Notes: a model not told the origin generated them from the letters alone. A stretch of 64,000 nucleotides of DNA from Paracoccus hibiscisoli (GCF_005048265.1 NZ_SUNH01000014.1:1-64000), one strand, 5' to 3'; positions 27,104 to 36,096 are shown, counted from the stretch's first letter. Program-made: numbers and translations.

Positions 27104-27789
27104 GGCCGCACCAATGTCGCGAACAGCGCCGCCTGCGCGGCCAGCACCGCCGGGTCGTCCAGCGCGCGGGGCGGCGCGGTGGCGGGCAGGGGCAAGGCGC
27201 GGCTGCCCGCGGGGCCGATCAGGACGGCGCGGTGGCACAGGCGCGCGGCCTCCAGCGGGTCATGGGTGATCAGGATCACCGTCCGCCCCGCCAGGTGGCG
27301 CGCCGCCAGGTCCTGCATCTGCGCCCGGGTGCCCGCGTCCAGCGCCGAGAAGGGCTCGTCCAGGACGATGACGGGGCGATCCTCGATCAGGGTGCGGGCC
27401 AGGGCCACGCGCTGGCGCTGGCCGCCCGACAGATGCGCGGGGCGGCGCGCCTCCAGCCCGGCCAGGCCCAGCTCGGCCAGCAGGGCGCGGGCCCGATCCC
27501 GGTCGGGGCGCTGGCCGCGCAGCCGCGCACCGATGGTGACATTGTCCAGCGCGCTGGCCCAAGGCAGCAGCTGATCCTGCTGCCCCATCAGCGTGACGGC
27601 GCCTGTAACATCGGCGGTCCCCTGCAGGCGGGCCGGGACGGGCAGGCCCGCCACGATCCGCCCCAGGGTCGACTTGCCCACCCCCGACGCGCCCAGGATG
27701 CCCATCCAGGTCCCCGGCGCGCAGGTCAGGTCCAGCCCGCGCGCCAGGGGGCGGTCCTCCAGCCACAGGTCGCCGGTGATGCGGATCAT
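27091..27789 (-). CDS. thiZ: ABC transporter ATP-binding protein, ThiZ-like
   Basis: 232 residues of a single ABC cassette: Walker A GASGVGKST near 35, a Q-loop in VTLMGQQDQLLPW, LSGGQRQRVALARTL, and Walker B VIVLDEPFSALD. It energises ThiX. Its ATG overlaps the tenA stop by 4 bases. Confidence 0.9.
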   Translation of the reverse strand: MIRITGDLWLEDRPLARGLDLTCAPGTWMGILGASGVGKSTLGRIVAGLPVPARLQGTADVTGAVTLMGQQDQLLPWASALDNVTIGARLRGQRPDRDRARALLAELGLAGLEARRPAHLSGGQRQRVALARTLIEDRPVIVLDEPFSALDAGTRAQMQDLAARHLAGRTVILITHDPLEAARLCHRAVLIGPAGSRALPLPATAPPRALDDPAVLAAQAALFATLVRPCAA

Positions 27790-28463
27790 GTCCGGTCCAG
27801 GCCCATCTGCCAGAACCCGACCTCCAGCCGGGTGGCCTGGGTGAAGTGATGCGCCAGCGTCCGGGCCCGGGGCAGGGAGGGCCAGTCGGGGCCAAGCCGC
27901 GCCTCCAGCGCGCTGTCGATCAGCGCGCCGACATCATGGCAGACCTTCTGATAATCGGCCCCGCCATAGGTCGCGGTCCATTCGCCGTAAGGCCCGCCGC
28001 TGTCCGCATGGATCAGCCCGATCTCTCCATAGCCGAAGACGCAGGGCGCCAGCGCGGCCAGCAGGTCCAGCATGTCGCCCGAATAGCCCGTAGCCTGCAC
28101 GAAGCGCGTATAGGCCATGTTGGCGGGCGATTCAGGGGTCTGCTGCAGGGCGTCTTCGGATATCCCCTCGCGGCCGCAGATCTCGACATGCAGCGGCATC
28201 TCTCCGTTCAGCAACCCATGCGCGATGGAGGAGGCCAGCGCCATTTCCGACATCCGGTCCGATTTGGCAAAGACCAGCGCCCAGGACCGCGCGAAATGCA
28301 GCAGGAACACGTAATCCTGCTGCAGGTAATGCAGGAAGCTGTCGCGGGGCAGGGTGCCCCCCGCCAGCTGACGCACGAAGGCGTGGCCGACATAGGCGTC
28401 CCAATGGGGGTCCGCCGCCTGCCGCCACAGCGCAAAGGCGCGACCGTAATCCGGGGCGCTCAT
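27786..28463 (-). CDS. tenA: Aminopyrimidine aminohydrolase TenA (thiaminase II)
   Basis: 225 residues, the normal TenA length. Helical-bundle motifs are PHWDAYVGHAFVRQLAGGTL, FLHYLQQDYVFLLHFAR, and APCVFGYGEIG with the catalytic Cys near residue 140. TenA hydrolyses aminopyrimidine from broken thiamine to HMP, which ThiD phosphorylates. Its place between ThiY and ThiZ links import of degraded thiamine to salvage. ATGA overlap with thiY. Confidence 0.94.
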   Translation of the reverse strand: MSAPDYGRAFALWRQAADPHWDAYVGHAFVRQLAGGTLPRDSFLHYLQQDYVFLLHFARSWALVFAKSDRMSEMALASSIAHGLLNGEMPLHVEICGREGISEDALQQTPESPANMAYTRFVQATGYSGDMLDLLAALAPCVFGYGEIGLIHADSGGPYGEWTATYGGADYQKVCHDVGALIDSALEARLGPDWPSLPRARTLAHHFTQATRLEVGFWQMGLDRT

Positions 28464-29392
28464 GGGGCGTTCACGTCGATGGCCAGGTCGGACAGCGGCA
28501 GCCCGCCGGGCGTCGCGCCGCGGTCGGCCAGGAACGCCTCGAACCGCTGGATGCGGCCCGCATCCAGCGCCGCGGGGCGGCTGGCGAAACGGGGCCAGGT
28601 GTCGTGCCAGGCGGCCTCGTTCAGGGGGGTACGCAATTCGGCGGCGGTGGCGGAAAACGCCTGCCAGGCGGCATCGGGGTCGTTCTTGATGAAGGCCGTC
28701 GCCCGTTCCGTGGCCGCCAGGAACGCGCTGATGGCGGCGGGGTCCATGCGGGCGGGGTCGGCCAGATAGATCAGCTCGTCATAGGCGGGGATGCCGTGGG
28801 CCTCAGGGTAGAGGCAGCGACCCTCGAACCCCTCCAGCCGCAGCTGGTTCAGCTCGAAATTGCGGAACGCGCCGATCACCCCATCGACCTGTCCCGACAT
28901 CAGCGCCGGCGCGATCGACCAGCCGATGTTGATCTGTTCCACATCCGTGGGGGTCAGCCCGCCATCGGCCAGCATCGCGTCCAGCATCACCTCCTGCACG
29001 CCCGCGACGGCGAACCCCACGCGGCGTCCCGCCAGATCGGCGGGGGTGTCGATGCTGCTGTCCGCCAGCACGACCAGGCAGGTCAGCGGCGTCTCGACCA
29101 GGGTGCCGACCCGCGTGACGGGCAAGCCCTGATGGCGCGACAGGTGCAGCTGCGGCTGATAGCTGACGGCCAGATCGGCGCGCCCGGCCGCCACCATGCG
29201 CGGCGGATCGTTGGGGTCCGCGGGCGTCACCACCCGCACCGCCAGACCGGCCTCGGTGAAATAGCCCAAGCTGTCGGCCAGGATGATGGGGGCGTGGTCG
29301 GGGTTCACGAACCAGTCCAGCATCACGGTCAGTTCGGTGTCGGCATGGGCGGGCAGGGCCAGCAGCGCCAGCGACAGGGTCAGGGTCTTCAT
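28460..29392 (-). CDS. thiY: ThiY-like NMT1/THI5 substrate-binding protein
   Basis: 310 residues. A signal peptide (cut near ALPAHAD) precedes an NMT1/THI5-like domain: VMLDWFVNPDHAPIILADSLGYF, VVTPADPNDPPRMVAAGRAD, VSYQPQLHLSRHQGLPV. The closest functional family is ThiY, which binds formylaminopyrimidine for the ThiXYZ importer. It overlaps tenA and thiF by 4 bases on each side. Confidence 0.9.
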   Translation of the reverse strand: MKTLTLSLALLALPAHADTELTVMLDWFVNPDHAPIILADSLGYFTEAGLAVRVVTPADPNDPPRMVAAGRADLAVSYQPQLHLSRHQGLPVTRVGTLVETPLTCLVVLADSSIDTPADLAGRRVGFAVAGVQEVMLDAMLADGGLTPTDVEQINIGWSIAPALMSGQVDGVIGAFRNFELNQLRLEGFEGRCLYPEAHGIPAYDELIYLADPARMDPAAISAFLAATERATAFIKNDPDAAWQAFSATAAELRTPLNEAAWHDTWPRFASRPAALDAGRIQRFEAFLADRGATPGGLPLSDLAIDVNAP

Positions 29393-30360
29393 GGGCGTCC
29401 TTTCAGGTCGTCATCGGTCAGGGCCAGCAGGGCGATGTCCCCCGGCCAGCGGGATTGCAGCAGCTGGCCCGCATTCTGCGCGCGCAGCCCGGTGCGGCAG
29501 GCCAGCACCACGCGCGGCGTGGGGCCGGGGTCCAGATCCGCGATGCGGTCGGGGGGCAGGTGGCGCGCGCCCATGACGGGGTCGTCCTCGGTCCGCAGGT
29601 CGATCAGCAGATCGGCGGGGCGGACCTGGCCAAAGGCGATGAAGGGCAGGGGGTGCGCGGGCTCGGGTGCGCGGTCAAAGCGGAACCCACCCATCCGCCA
29701 GCTGCCCGCATCCCAGCTGACCAGCCGCCCCAGGGGCGGCGGGTCCAGCCCCAGCACCACGGCCAACGCCATCTGCGCCTGTAGCGCGCCGATCATGCCC
29801 ACGACCGGTCCCAGAACGCCCGCGCTGGCGCAGCTGGCGGCCTGCAGCGGCAGGTCGGGGAACACCGCGCGCAGGCTGGGCGCCCCGCCGCAGCAGCCCG
29901 CCGCATAGCCCGACATCGCCAGCGCCGATCCGGTGATCAGCGGGCGCCCCGCCGCCATGCAGGCATCCGACAGGGTCAGGCTGACCGCAAAGCTGTCGGC
30001 GCAGTCCAGCACCAGATCGGCCCCGGCCACCAGCGCGGGGGCATTGGCCGGGGTCAGCCAGTCGGCGACGGGGGTCACCAGCACGTCGGGGTTCAGGGCG
30101 GCCAGGGCGGCGGCGGCGGCCCGCGCCTTGGGCTGGCCGATCTGGTCGGTGCGATAGAGCGGCTGACGGTGAAGGTTCGTCGCCTCGATGCAATCGGGGT
30201 CGACCAGGGTGATGCGCCCCACCCCCGCCGCCGCCAGATAGTGCAGCGCCGGACAGCCCAGCCCCCCCGCGCCCACGACCAGCAGATGCGCCTGCGCCAG
30301 CCGCTGCTGGCCCGCCGCCCCGATCTGGGGCAGGACCATCTGGCGGGCATAGCGGCTCAT
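29389..30360 (-). CDS. thiF: ThiF/MoeB-type adenylyltransferase with C-terminal rhodanese-like domain
   Basis: 323 residues. The E1-like domain has YARQMVLPQIGAAGQQRL, the ATP-binding GAGGLGCPALHYLAAAGVG, DPDCIEATNLHRQPLY and DCADSF. The usual zinc Cys pairs are not obvious. From about residue 255 a rhodanese-like segment follows, ending in the loop ACRTGLR with a candidate persulfide Cys. It would adenylate the Gly-Gly end of ThiS and may deliver sulfur from its own rhodanese cysteine. ATG 30360 overlaps thiE. Confidence 0.9.
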   Translation of the reverse strand: MSRYARQMVLPQIGAAGQQRLAQAHLLVVGAGGLGCPALHYLAAAGVGRITLVDPDCIEATNLHRQPLYRTDQIGQPKARAAAAALAALNPDVLVTPVADWLTPANAPALVAGADLVLDCADSFAVSLTLSDACMAAGRPLITGSALAMSGYAAGCCGGAPSLRAVFPDLPLQAASCASAGVLGPVVGMIGALQAQMALAVVLGLDPPPLGRLVSWDAGSWRMGGFRFDRAPEPAHPLPFIAFGQVRPADLLIDLRTEDDPVMGARHLPPDRIADLDPGPTPRVVLACRTGLRAQNAGQLLQSRWPGDIALLALTDDDLKGRP

Positions 30361-30950
30361 GCCGTCACCGCCAGCCAGCGGCGCATCCGGGCCTCGGGGT
30401 CGGGGTTCACGGTGATGTCGGTGACCGCTGACACGACATCCGCGCCCGCCGCCAGCGCCTGCGCGCCCCGTTCGGGGGTCAGGCCGCCGATGGCCACCAG
30501 CGGCACGTCGCCCGCCAGCTTTTTCCATTCGGTGACGCGGTCCAGCCCCTGTTCGTGCCAACGCATCTGTTTCAGGATCGTGGGCCAGACGGGCCCAAGC
30601 GCCACGTAATCGGGCGCCAGCGCCAGCGCGCGGTACAGTTCGGCGTGGTCATGCGTGGACAGCCCCAGCCTCAGCCCGGCGCGGCGGATGGCGGGCAGGT
30701 CGGCCCCGTCCAGATCCTCCTGGCCCAGATGCAGCCAGTCGGCGCCTTCATCGATGGCGATCTGCCAGTGGTCGTTGACCACCAGCGCCGCGCCATGCGC
30801 GCGGGCCAGCGCCAGCCCGCGCCGGACCTGATCGCGCAGATCGCCCTCCGCGTGGTCCTTCAGCCGCAGCTGGACCAGCCGCACGCCCAGGGGCAGGGCG
30901 CGTTCCAGCCAGGCGGCATCGTCAAAGATGGGATAGAATCGCGGCAGCAT
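30357..30950 (-). CDS. thiE: Thiamine-phosphate synthase ThiE
   Basis: 197 residues of a TIM barrel: VRLVQLRLKDH, VNDHWQIAIDEGADWLHLGQEDL, LGLSTHDHAEL, YVALGPVWPTILK and VAIGGLTPERGAQALAAGAD. It joins HMP-PP and thiazole phosphate to make thiamine phosphate. The ATG shares one base with the thiG stop (TGATG). Confidence 0.93.
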   Translation of the reverse strand: MLPRFYPIFDDAAWLERALPLGVRLVQLRLKDHAEGDLRDQVRRGLALARAHGAALVVNDHWQIAIDEGADWLHLGQEDLDGADLPAIRRAGLRLGLSTHDHAELYRALALAPDYVALGPVWPTILKQMRWHEQGLDRVTEWKKLAGDVPLVAIGGLTPERGAQALAAGADVVSAVTDITVNPDPEARMRRWLAVTA

Positions 30951-31711
30951 CACAACCAGGCCTTTCCGATCAGGGGGGTCGAAGGCACGCCCATGTCGCG
31001 CACGCCCATCGGGTCCGCGTCGCGGGCCAGCGCGCCCGCCTGCACGGCCAGCGCAAAGGCGCGGGCCATGGCGACCGGGTCGCCCGCCTGCGCCACGGCG
31101 CTGTTCAAGAGGACGGCGTCGAACCCCATCTCCATCGCGTCGGCCGCATGGCTGGGCAGGCCCAGGCCCGCGTCGATCACCATGGGCACGTCGGGAAAGG
31201 CCGCGCGCAGCATGCGCAGCCCATGGCGGTTGTTCAGCCCCAGCCCCGACCCGATGGGCGCGCCCCAGGGCATCAGCACCCGGCAGCCCGCATCCAGCAG
31301 GCGCGCGGCCAGGACCTGATCCTCGGTCGTGTAGGGGAACACCTGGAACCCCTCGGCACACAGCACCGTCGCGGCCTCCAAGAGGCCGAAGGGGTCGGGT
31401 TGCAGCGTGTCGGTATGCCCGATCACCTCCAGCTTGATCCAGTCGGTCTGGAACAGCTCGCGCGCCATGCGGGCGGTGGTCACGGCCTCGCGCGCGCTGT
31501 GACAGCCGGCGGTGTTGGGCAGCACGCGCACCCCCAGATCGCGGATCAGCGACCAGAAGGCCTGGCCCTGACCCGCCTCGCGGCGCAGCGACACGGTGGC
31601 CACGCCCGCGCGGCTTTCGCGGAACGCATCCGCCAGCACCGCCGGAGAGGGATATTGCGCCGTGCCCAGCATCAGCGCGTTGGGCAGGGTCACGCCATAG
31701 AAATCACGCAT
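30950..31711 (-). CDS. thiG: Thiazole synthase ThiG
   Basis: 253 residues, full length. [37 protein letters not shown] and [17 protein letters not shown] contain the Schiff-base Lys; [15 protein letters not shown] and [17 protein letters not shown] follow. It makes the thiazole from DXP, dehydroglycine and ThiS thiocarboxylate. The two Gly codons at the end of thiS double as its ribosome site (AAGGAGGA before the start). Confidence 0.95.
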   Translation of the reverse strand: MRDFYGVTLPNALMLGTAQYPSPAVLADAFRESRAGVATVSLRREAGQGQAFWSLIRDLGVRVLPNTAGCHSAREAVTTARMARELFQTDWIKLEVIGHTDTLQPDPFGLLEAATVLCAEGFQVFPYTTEDQVLAARLLDAGCRVLMPWGAPIGSGLGLNNRHGLRMLRAAFPDVPMVIDAGLGLPSHAADAMEMGFDAVLLNSAVAQAGDPVAMARAFALAVQAGALARDADPMGVRDMGVPSTPLIGKAWL

Positions 31712-31714
31712 CGC

Positions 31715-31912
31715 CTATCCTCCTTGCATGGGGGCCAGAACCTCCAGCCGGTCGCCGTCGCGCAGCGCCTGCCCCGCGCGGGCCGATGAGGGCACGAAAT
31801 CCCCGTTCAGCGCGGTGGCGACGCGGGCATCCGCCCAGCCCAGCTCGGCAAGGGCATCGGCCAGGGTGGTGGCGGTGATGTCGCGGGGGGTGCCGTTGAC
31901 CTCAATCCTCAT
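31715..31912 (-). CDS. thiS: Sulfur carrier protein ThiS
   Basis: 65 residues of the beta-grasp fold (MRIEVNGTPRDITATTLADA) ending in the diagnostic Gly-Gly (LAPMQGG) that is adenylated by ThiF and thiocarboxylated. It overlaps thiO by 11 bases. Confidence 0.95.
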   Translation of the reverse strand: MRIEVNGTPRDITATTLADALAELGWADARVATALNGDFVPSSARAGQALRDGDRLEVLAPMQGG

Positions 31913-32861
31913 GGATCAGTTCTCCCTTGATGCGGTCGGTCAGATAGTCGGCGGCCTGCTGCGCCAGCGCGGGGGCCATCAGATAGCCGTGGCGGAACAG
32001 CCCGTTCAGATGCAGGACCCGCCCGCGCACCGTCACGCGGGGGATGTTGTCGGCGAAGGCCGGGCGCAGGTCGGTGCCCAGCTCGATGACCGACCCTTCG
32101 GCAAAACGCGGGTCCAGCGCATAGGCCGCCGACAGCAGTTCCAGCACGGAGCGTGCGGTGACGGGCGCGCGGCTGGCGCTTTCGATCTGGGTTGCGCCCA
32201 GCATGAACAGCCCGTCCGCGCGCGGCACGATATACAGCGGGTGGCGCGGATGCAGCAGGCGGACCGGGCGCGTCAGGGTGATCTCGGGGGCGTGGAGGAC
32301 GGCCATCTCTCCACGCACGCCGCGCAGGCCGGGCAGGGCAGAAGACAGCCCGCGCGCGTCGATCACCGGACCGGGGATGTCCTGCGGATCGGCCTCGGCC
32401 CGTTCGACGGGGATGCCGCGCGCCGCCAGCCAGGCCAGCAGGTCGGCCAGCGCGCGGCGGGGGTCCAGATGCGCCTCGGTCGGAAAGAACAGGCCCGGGC
32501 GGGGCGGCAGGTCCGGCTCCAGTGCGGCACTATCGCAGGGCTGGTGGTCGCCCGCGCGGCGGGCAAAGCGCGACAGTTCCGCCCGGTCGCGGTCCAGCGC
32601 CACGACCAGCGTGCCGCGAGGGGTGACGGGCGTGACGGCGGACCAGGCCCGCGCCGCGTCCTGGCCCAGGCGGGTGATGACGGGTTCGGCGGTCACGCCC
32701 TCGCATTGGGGGGCCAGCATGCCGCCTGCCCACCACGAACAGCCATGCGGCCCCGGTGGGCCGTTGCGGTCCAGGATGCGCGGCGTGATCCCGCGCAGGG
32801 CCAGCACATGCGCCGCGAACAGCCCCGCCACGCCCGCGCCGATGATGGTCACGTCAGCCAT
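31902..32861 (-). CDS. thiO: Glycine oxidase ThiO (FAD-dependent)
   Basis: 319 residues. The N-terminus VTIIGAGVAGLFAAHVLALRG is an FAD-binding Rossmann motif. WAGGMLAPQCE, FPTEAHLDPRRALADLLAW and LHLNGLFRHGYLMAPALA match DAO-fold glycine oxidases. It supplies dehydroglycine to ThiG using oxygen, which points to aerobic thiazole synthesis rather than the radical-SAM ThiH route. ATG 32861 overlaps the thiD stop by 8 bases. Confidence 0.9.
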   Translation of the reverse strand: MADVTIIGAGVAGLFAAHVLALRGITPRILDRNGPPGPHGCSWWAGGMLAPQCEGVTAEPVITRLGQDAARAWSAVTPVTPRGTLVVALDRDRAELSRFARRAGDHQPCDSAALEPDLPPRPGLFFPTEAHLDPRRALADLLAWLAARGIPVERAEADPQDIPGPVIDARGLSSALPGLRGVRGEMAVLHAPEITLTRPVRLLHPRHPLYIVPRADGLFMLGATQIESASRAPVTARSVLELLSAAYALDPRFAEGSVIELGTDLRPAFADNIPRVTVRGRVLHLNGLFRHGYLMAPALAQQAADYLTDRIKGELIHED

Positions 32862-33672
32862 GATGACATCCGACAGGGGGCCAGACCGCGTGGAAATGAT
32901 GCACCGGCCCGTGGCTCGACCCCACGCCCAGCCCGTCGGCCGCCGCGATCGCGCCCTGCAGATAGCGATGCGCCCGCGCAACCGCCCGGTGCAGGTCCAT
33001 GCCCTGTGCCAGGCCCGTTGCGATGGCCGCCGACAGGGTGCAACCAGTGCCGTGGGTGTTGCGCGTCACCTGTCGCGGCGCGGTCAGGCGGGTGACGCCC
33101 GCAGCGGTGACCAGCAGGTCGGTGCAGACGGGGCCGTCGGCATGGCCGCCCTTCATCAGCACCGCCCCCGCGCCCAGATCGCGCAGCGCCGCGGCCTGGT
33201 CGGCCATCTGATCCTCGGACGTGGCGGGGGCGCAATCCAGCAGGCAGGCGGCCTCGGGCAGGTTCGGGGTCAACAGCGTCGCGCGGGGCAGCAGCGCGCG
33301 CAGCGCGGCCATCGCCTCATCGGGCAGCAGCCGGTCGCCGGACTTGGCCACCATCACCGGGTCCAGCACCACCGGCAGGCCGCAGCCCTCCAGGCCCTGC
33401 GCGACGGTGCGGATGGCCTCAGCCCCGCCCAGCATGCCCAGCTTGACCGCCCGCACGTCCAGATCGTCAAGGACCGCCCGCATCTGCGCCGCGATCATCG
33501 CCAGGCTGGCGGGTTCGACCAACGCGACCGTGCGGGTGTTCTGCGCGGTCAGCGCCGTCACCACGCTGGCGCCATAGCAGCCAAGCGCCGAGAACGTCTT
33601 GAGATCCGCCTGGATTCCGGCGCCGCCGCCGGAATCGGACCCGGCGATGGTCAGGGCAATGGGTGCAGTCAC
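32854..33672 (-). CDS. thiD: Hydroxymethylpyrimidine (phosphate) kinase ThiD
   Basis: 272 residues of the ribokinase-like fold: [69 protein letters not shown], and the catalytic [21 protein letters not shown] 33672 is chosen because a GGAGGG ribosome site lies seven bases upstream. An in-frame ATG at 33687 is possible but would place that site inside the gene. First gene after the TPP riboswitch. Confidence 0.93.
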   Translation of the reverse strand: MTAPIALTIAGSDSGGGAGIQADLKTFSALGCYGASVVTALTAQNTRTVALVEPASLAMIAAQMRAVLDDLDVRAVKLGMLGGAEAIRTVAQGLEGCGLPVVLDPVMVAKSGDRLLPDEAMAALRALLPRATLLTPNLPEAACLLDCAPATSEDQMADQAAALRDLGAGAVLMKGGHADGPVCTDLLVTAAGVTRLTAPRQVTRNTHGTGCTLSAAIATGLAQGMDLHRAVARAHRYLQGAIAAADGLGVGSSHGPVHHFHAVWPPVGCHHG

Positions 33673-33722
33673 GTCGTCCCTCCGCATGGCTGGCGGGGCA
33701 GGGACCGGGCGTATGGGGGGAC

Positions 33723-33742
33723 AAAAGGCGGCACGGGGCCGC
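33723..33742 (-). terminator. Terminator hairpin of the thiamine riboswitch
   Basis: On the minus strand GCGGC-CCCGT-GCCGC is followed by CTTTTG. It sits ten bases after the TPP aptamer and 50 bases before thiD, where the expression platform of a transcription-terminating riboswitch should be. Confidence 0.6.
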
Positions 33743-33751
33743 AAGCATCTG

Positions 33752-33834
<83 letters not shown>

Positions 33835-33848
33835 CGGTTTGCGGGACC

Positions 33849-33877
33849 AGCCTAGACCCCGCCGCCAGGGGCCGCAA
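33849..33877 (-). promoter_or_regulatory. Sigma-70-type promoter of the thiamine operon
   Basis: On the minus strand TTGCGG, a 17-base spacer, then TAGGCT fit -35 and -10 boxes and lie 15-20 bases before the TPP aptamer. Confidence 0.55.
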
Positions 33878-33952
33878 GGGGGGACACCGCGCCGCGTTGC
33901 CGCGCCCCGCGCGCGGGATATGCTGAGCGCGAACGGACAGGGGGTGGTGGAC

Positions 33953-35167
33953 ATGGAACTGACGGCGACCCGCGCGGCGGGGTTGGAGCGGATGCGCGCA
34001 TTCCAGCCGCGCATGGGCCTACGCTATGCCCAGGGGCGCAATGTGGATCATGGGCCGGGCCAGCATCGTGACGTGTCGGGCCTGTCGCCCTGGCTGCGCC
34101 GCCGCCTGCTGACCGAGCCCGAGGTGATCGCCACTGCCCTGGCCGCCCACGGCCCCGACCGCGCCGCCAAGTTCATCCAGGAGGTCGTCTGGCGCAGCTA
34201 TTTCAAGGGCTGGCTGGAGCTGCGCCCGCAGGTCTGGGACAGCTATCGCTGTGGGCTGCGCGCCGATCTGGCGGCGCTGGAGCGTGACGATGCGCTGCAC
34301 GACGCGGCCCTGCGCGCGCAGGAGGGGCGCACGGGGCTGGACTGTTTCGATGCCTGGGCGCGGGAACTGGTCGCCACGGGCTATCTGCACAACCACGCGC
34401 GGATGTGGTTCGCCTCGATCTGGATCTTCACGCTGCGGCTGCCGTGGCGGGTGGGGGCCGATTTCTTTCTGCGCCACCTGCTGGACGGGGATGCGGCGTC
34501 GAACACGCTCAGCTGGCGGTGGGTGGCGGGCCTGCACACGCGCGGCAAGCCCTATGAGGCGCAGGCCGACAACATCGCCCGGCTGACCGGCGGCCGCTTT
34601 GCCCCGCCGCCCGGCGATCTGGCCACCGTCACGCAGGGGCTGGAGGCGACCGAACCGGATGGCCTGCCGCCCACGCAACCGCTGCGCGCGGTCGTGGCGC
34701 CCGAACCGGGGCGCCCGACGGCGCTGCTGATCACCGATGACGATTGCTGTCCGGGGGATAAGCTGCCGCAGGGCTTGGACATCCGCGCGGCGGTCGCGCT
34801 GTCGGCGGGTCATCTGCGATCGCCGCTGGCGGTGTCGGAGGGGGTGCTGGCCTTTGATGCGGGCGCGCTGGCGGATGCGGCGGCACGGGCCGGGATGCGG
34901 GCCGATCCGCTGCGGGCGGAGGACCCCGCGGGCCTGGCGCAATGGGCGATGCGGGCAGGCGTGACGCAGATCGCGACGCCCTTTGTCACGCAGGGGCCGG
35001 TGCGCTATTGGCTGGATGCGGCGCGGCCCCATCTGGCGGCGCAGGGTATCGTGCTGTCCGAGGCGCGCCGGGACTGGGACGCGGCGGTCTGGCCGCTGGC
35101 CACGGCGGGGTTCTTCAAGGTCGGTCAGAGGATCCCGGCCCTGCTGGACCGGCTGATCCCGGCCTGA
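33953..35167 (+). CDS. Photolyase/cryptochrome-like FAD-binding protein with rearranged domains
   Basis: 404 residues. Residues 1-215 are the FAD-binding helical domain of photolyases: [54 protein letters not shown], and [22 protein letters not shown]. The antenna domain normally precedes this, but here the protein begins directly with it. A separate alpha/beta-like domain (about 225-404, [10 protein letters not shown]...[19 protein letters not shown]) follows at the C-terminus. ATG 33953 is used; GTG 33944 and ATG 33920 are in-frame alternatives. It is divergent from the thiamine operon. DNA repair or blue-light sensing is likely; which one is not clear. Confidence 0.78.
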   Translation: MELTATRAAGLERMRAFQPRMGLRYAQGRNVDHGPGQHRDVSGLSPWLRRRLLTEPEVIATALAAHGPDRAAKFIQEVVWRSYFKGWLELRPQVWDSYRCGLRADLAALERDDALHDAALRAQEGRTGLDCFDAWARELVATGYLHNHARMWFASIWIFTLRLPWRVGADFFLRHLLDGDAASNTLSWRWVAGLHTRGKPYEAQADNIARLTGGRFAPPPGDLATVTQGLEATEPDGLPPTQPLRAVVAPEPGRPTALLITDDDCCPGDKLPQGLDIRAAVALSAGHLRSPLAVSEGVLAFDAGALADAAARAGMRADPLRAEDPAGLAQWAMRAGVTQIATPFVTQGPVRYWLDAARPHLAAQGIVLSEARRDWDAAVWPLATAGFFKVGQRIPALLDRLIPA

Positions 35168-35176
35168 TCAGGCCGG
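35159..35176. repeat. 18-base perfect palindrome over two convergent stop codons
   Basis: CCGGCCTGATCAGGCCGG contains the TGA stop of the photolyase-like gene and, on the other strand, the TGA stop of the dehydrogenase-like gene, with no base between them. As RNA it could form a short GC hairpin with a TGATCA centre for both transcripts. Confidence 0.6.
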
Positions 35177-35959
35177 AACCCCGCACAGGCCCGCCAGCGC
35201 GTCCAGCATCGGCGCGCCGCGATGGGCCGGGGCGTCGCGACCCGGTGCCTCGGGCGCGTCAAAGCCGACATGGCCGGCCATCTCGGCCACCTCGATCGAG
35301 GTGACGGTCGGCTGCACGCCCAGCTGCGCCAGGATCGCGCCGATCCGCACCGCCGTGCGACGGTCGCCGACCCCCAGCACGTTGCCCGAGGGGATGCGGA
35401 TCTCTCCTCCGGCCGGGCTGTTCGAGGGGCGCGCCGGCCAGTGGCAGATACCGAAATCGCGTCCTGCCGTCAGGCCCGACACCTGCTGGATCGCCTGTTG
35501 CAGGACCCCGCGGATGGTGCCCGGCAGGACCGGGGCCTGCTGCATGACGACGTGGAACCCGTCCTTCAGCGCCAGGATCTGGCCCAGGGTGCGCCCGGTG
35601 GCCTGCAGGGCGTGACAGCTGCTCTGGCCCGGCTCTGCGATGTCGCAGCCGCCGGTCACGATGGTCACGTCGCTGGCCAACACGGCGGGCAGGATGTCGT
35701 CCGATGCCTGGATGCGCCCCGCCAGGACGCCGCGACGGACCAGCGCCGCCAGGGCGGGTTCGATATGGGCGATGCGGCCCTGGGCCAGGGTCTCGACCCG
35801 GTCGGGATCGACATCGATGCCGATGACATGATGGCCCAGATCGGCCAGCACGGCCGCGGTCATCACCCCCTGCCGTCCCAGCCCCAGGACCGAGATCACC
35901 GGAAGCGGGCGCACCGACAGGGCCGGGCGGAAGGCCTGATGGGGAGGCTGGTGGATCAT
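35168..35959 (-). CDS. UDP-glucose/GDP-mannose dehydrogenase-like protein, short form
   Basis: 263 residues. The NAD-binding domain is clear (ISVLGLGRQGVMTAAVLADLG with IDVDPDRVE, then VTIVTGG), and it reaches the point where the central helix of this family begins (TSIEVAEMAGHVGFD). The catalytic Cys motif and the UDP-binding C-domain of the roughly 430-residue enzymes are missing; the last 30 residues are unrelated and Pro/Ala-rich. ATG 35959 has AGGAG eight bases upstream. It is either a specialised binding-only protein or a degraded gene. Two palindromic operators lie upstream. Confidence 0.72.
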   Translation of the reverse strand: MIHQPPHQAFRPALSVRPLPVISVLGLGRQGVMTAAVLADLGHHVIGIDVDPDRVETLAQGRIAHIEPALAALVRRGVLAGRIQASDDILPAVLASDVTIVTGGCDIAEPGQSSCHALQATGRTLGQILALKDGFHVVMQQAPVLPGTIRGVLQQAIQQVSGLTAGRDFGICHWPARPSNSPAGGEIRIPSGNVLGVGDRRTAVRIGAILAQLGVQPTVTSIEVAEMAGHVGFDAPEAPGRDAPAHRGAPMLDALAGLCGVPA

Positions 35960-36078
35960 GATCGTCACTCCTGCTGCGGTCTTGCCCCCTTGTGGCAGAT
36001 CGCGCCCCGCCGGTCGCGCGGTCGGAAGCATGGTGGCGGGGTGCAAAAGGCGCAGCCGATCACGACGAAGGGATAGCC

Positions 36079-36096
36079 CCTATCCGATCGGATAGG
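36079..36096. promoter_or_regulatory. Palindromic operator, copy 1
   Basis: CCTATCCGATCGGATAGG is a perfect 18-base inverted repeat in the divergent region between the dehydrogenase-like gene and the signalling genes. A related site lies 71 bases away; both share CTATCC-N4-GGATAGGAC. Confidence 0.65.

Noticed and set aside
33688..33744. N-terminal extension of thiD to an ATG at 33744
   Set aside because: It would translate through the riboswitch terminator and place the GGAGGG ribosome site inside the gene.
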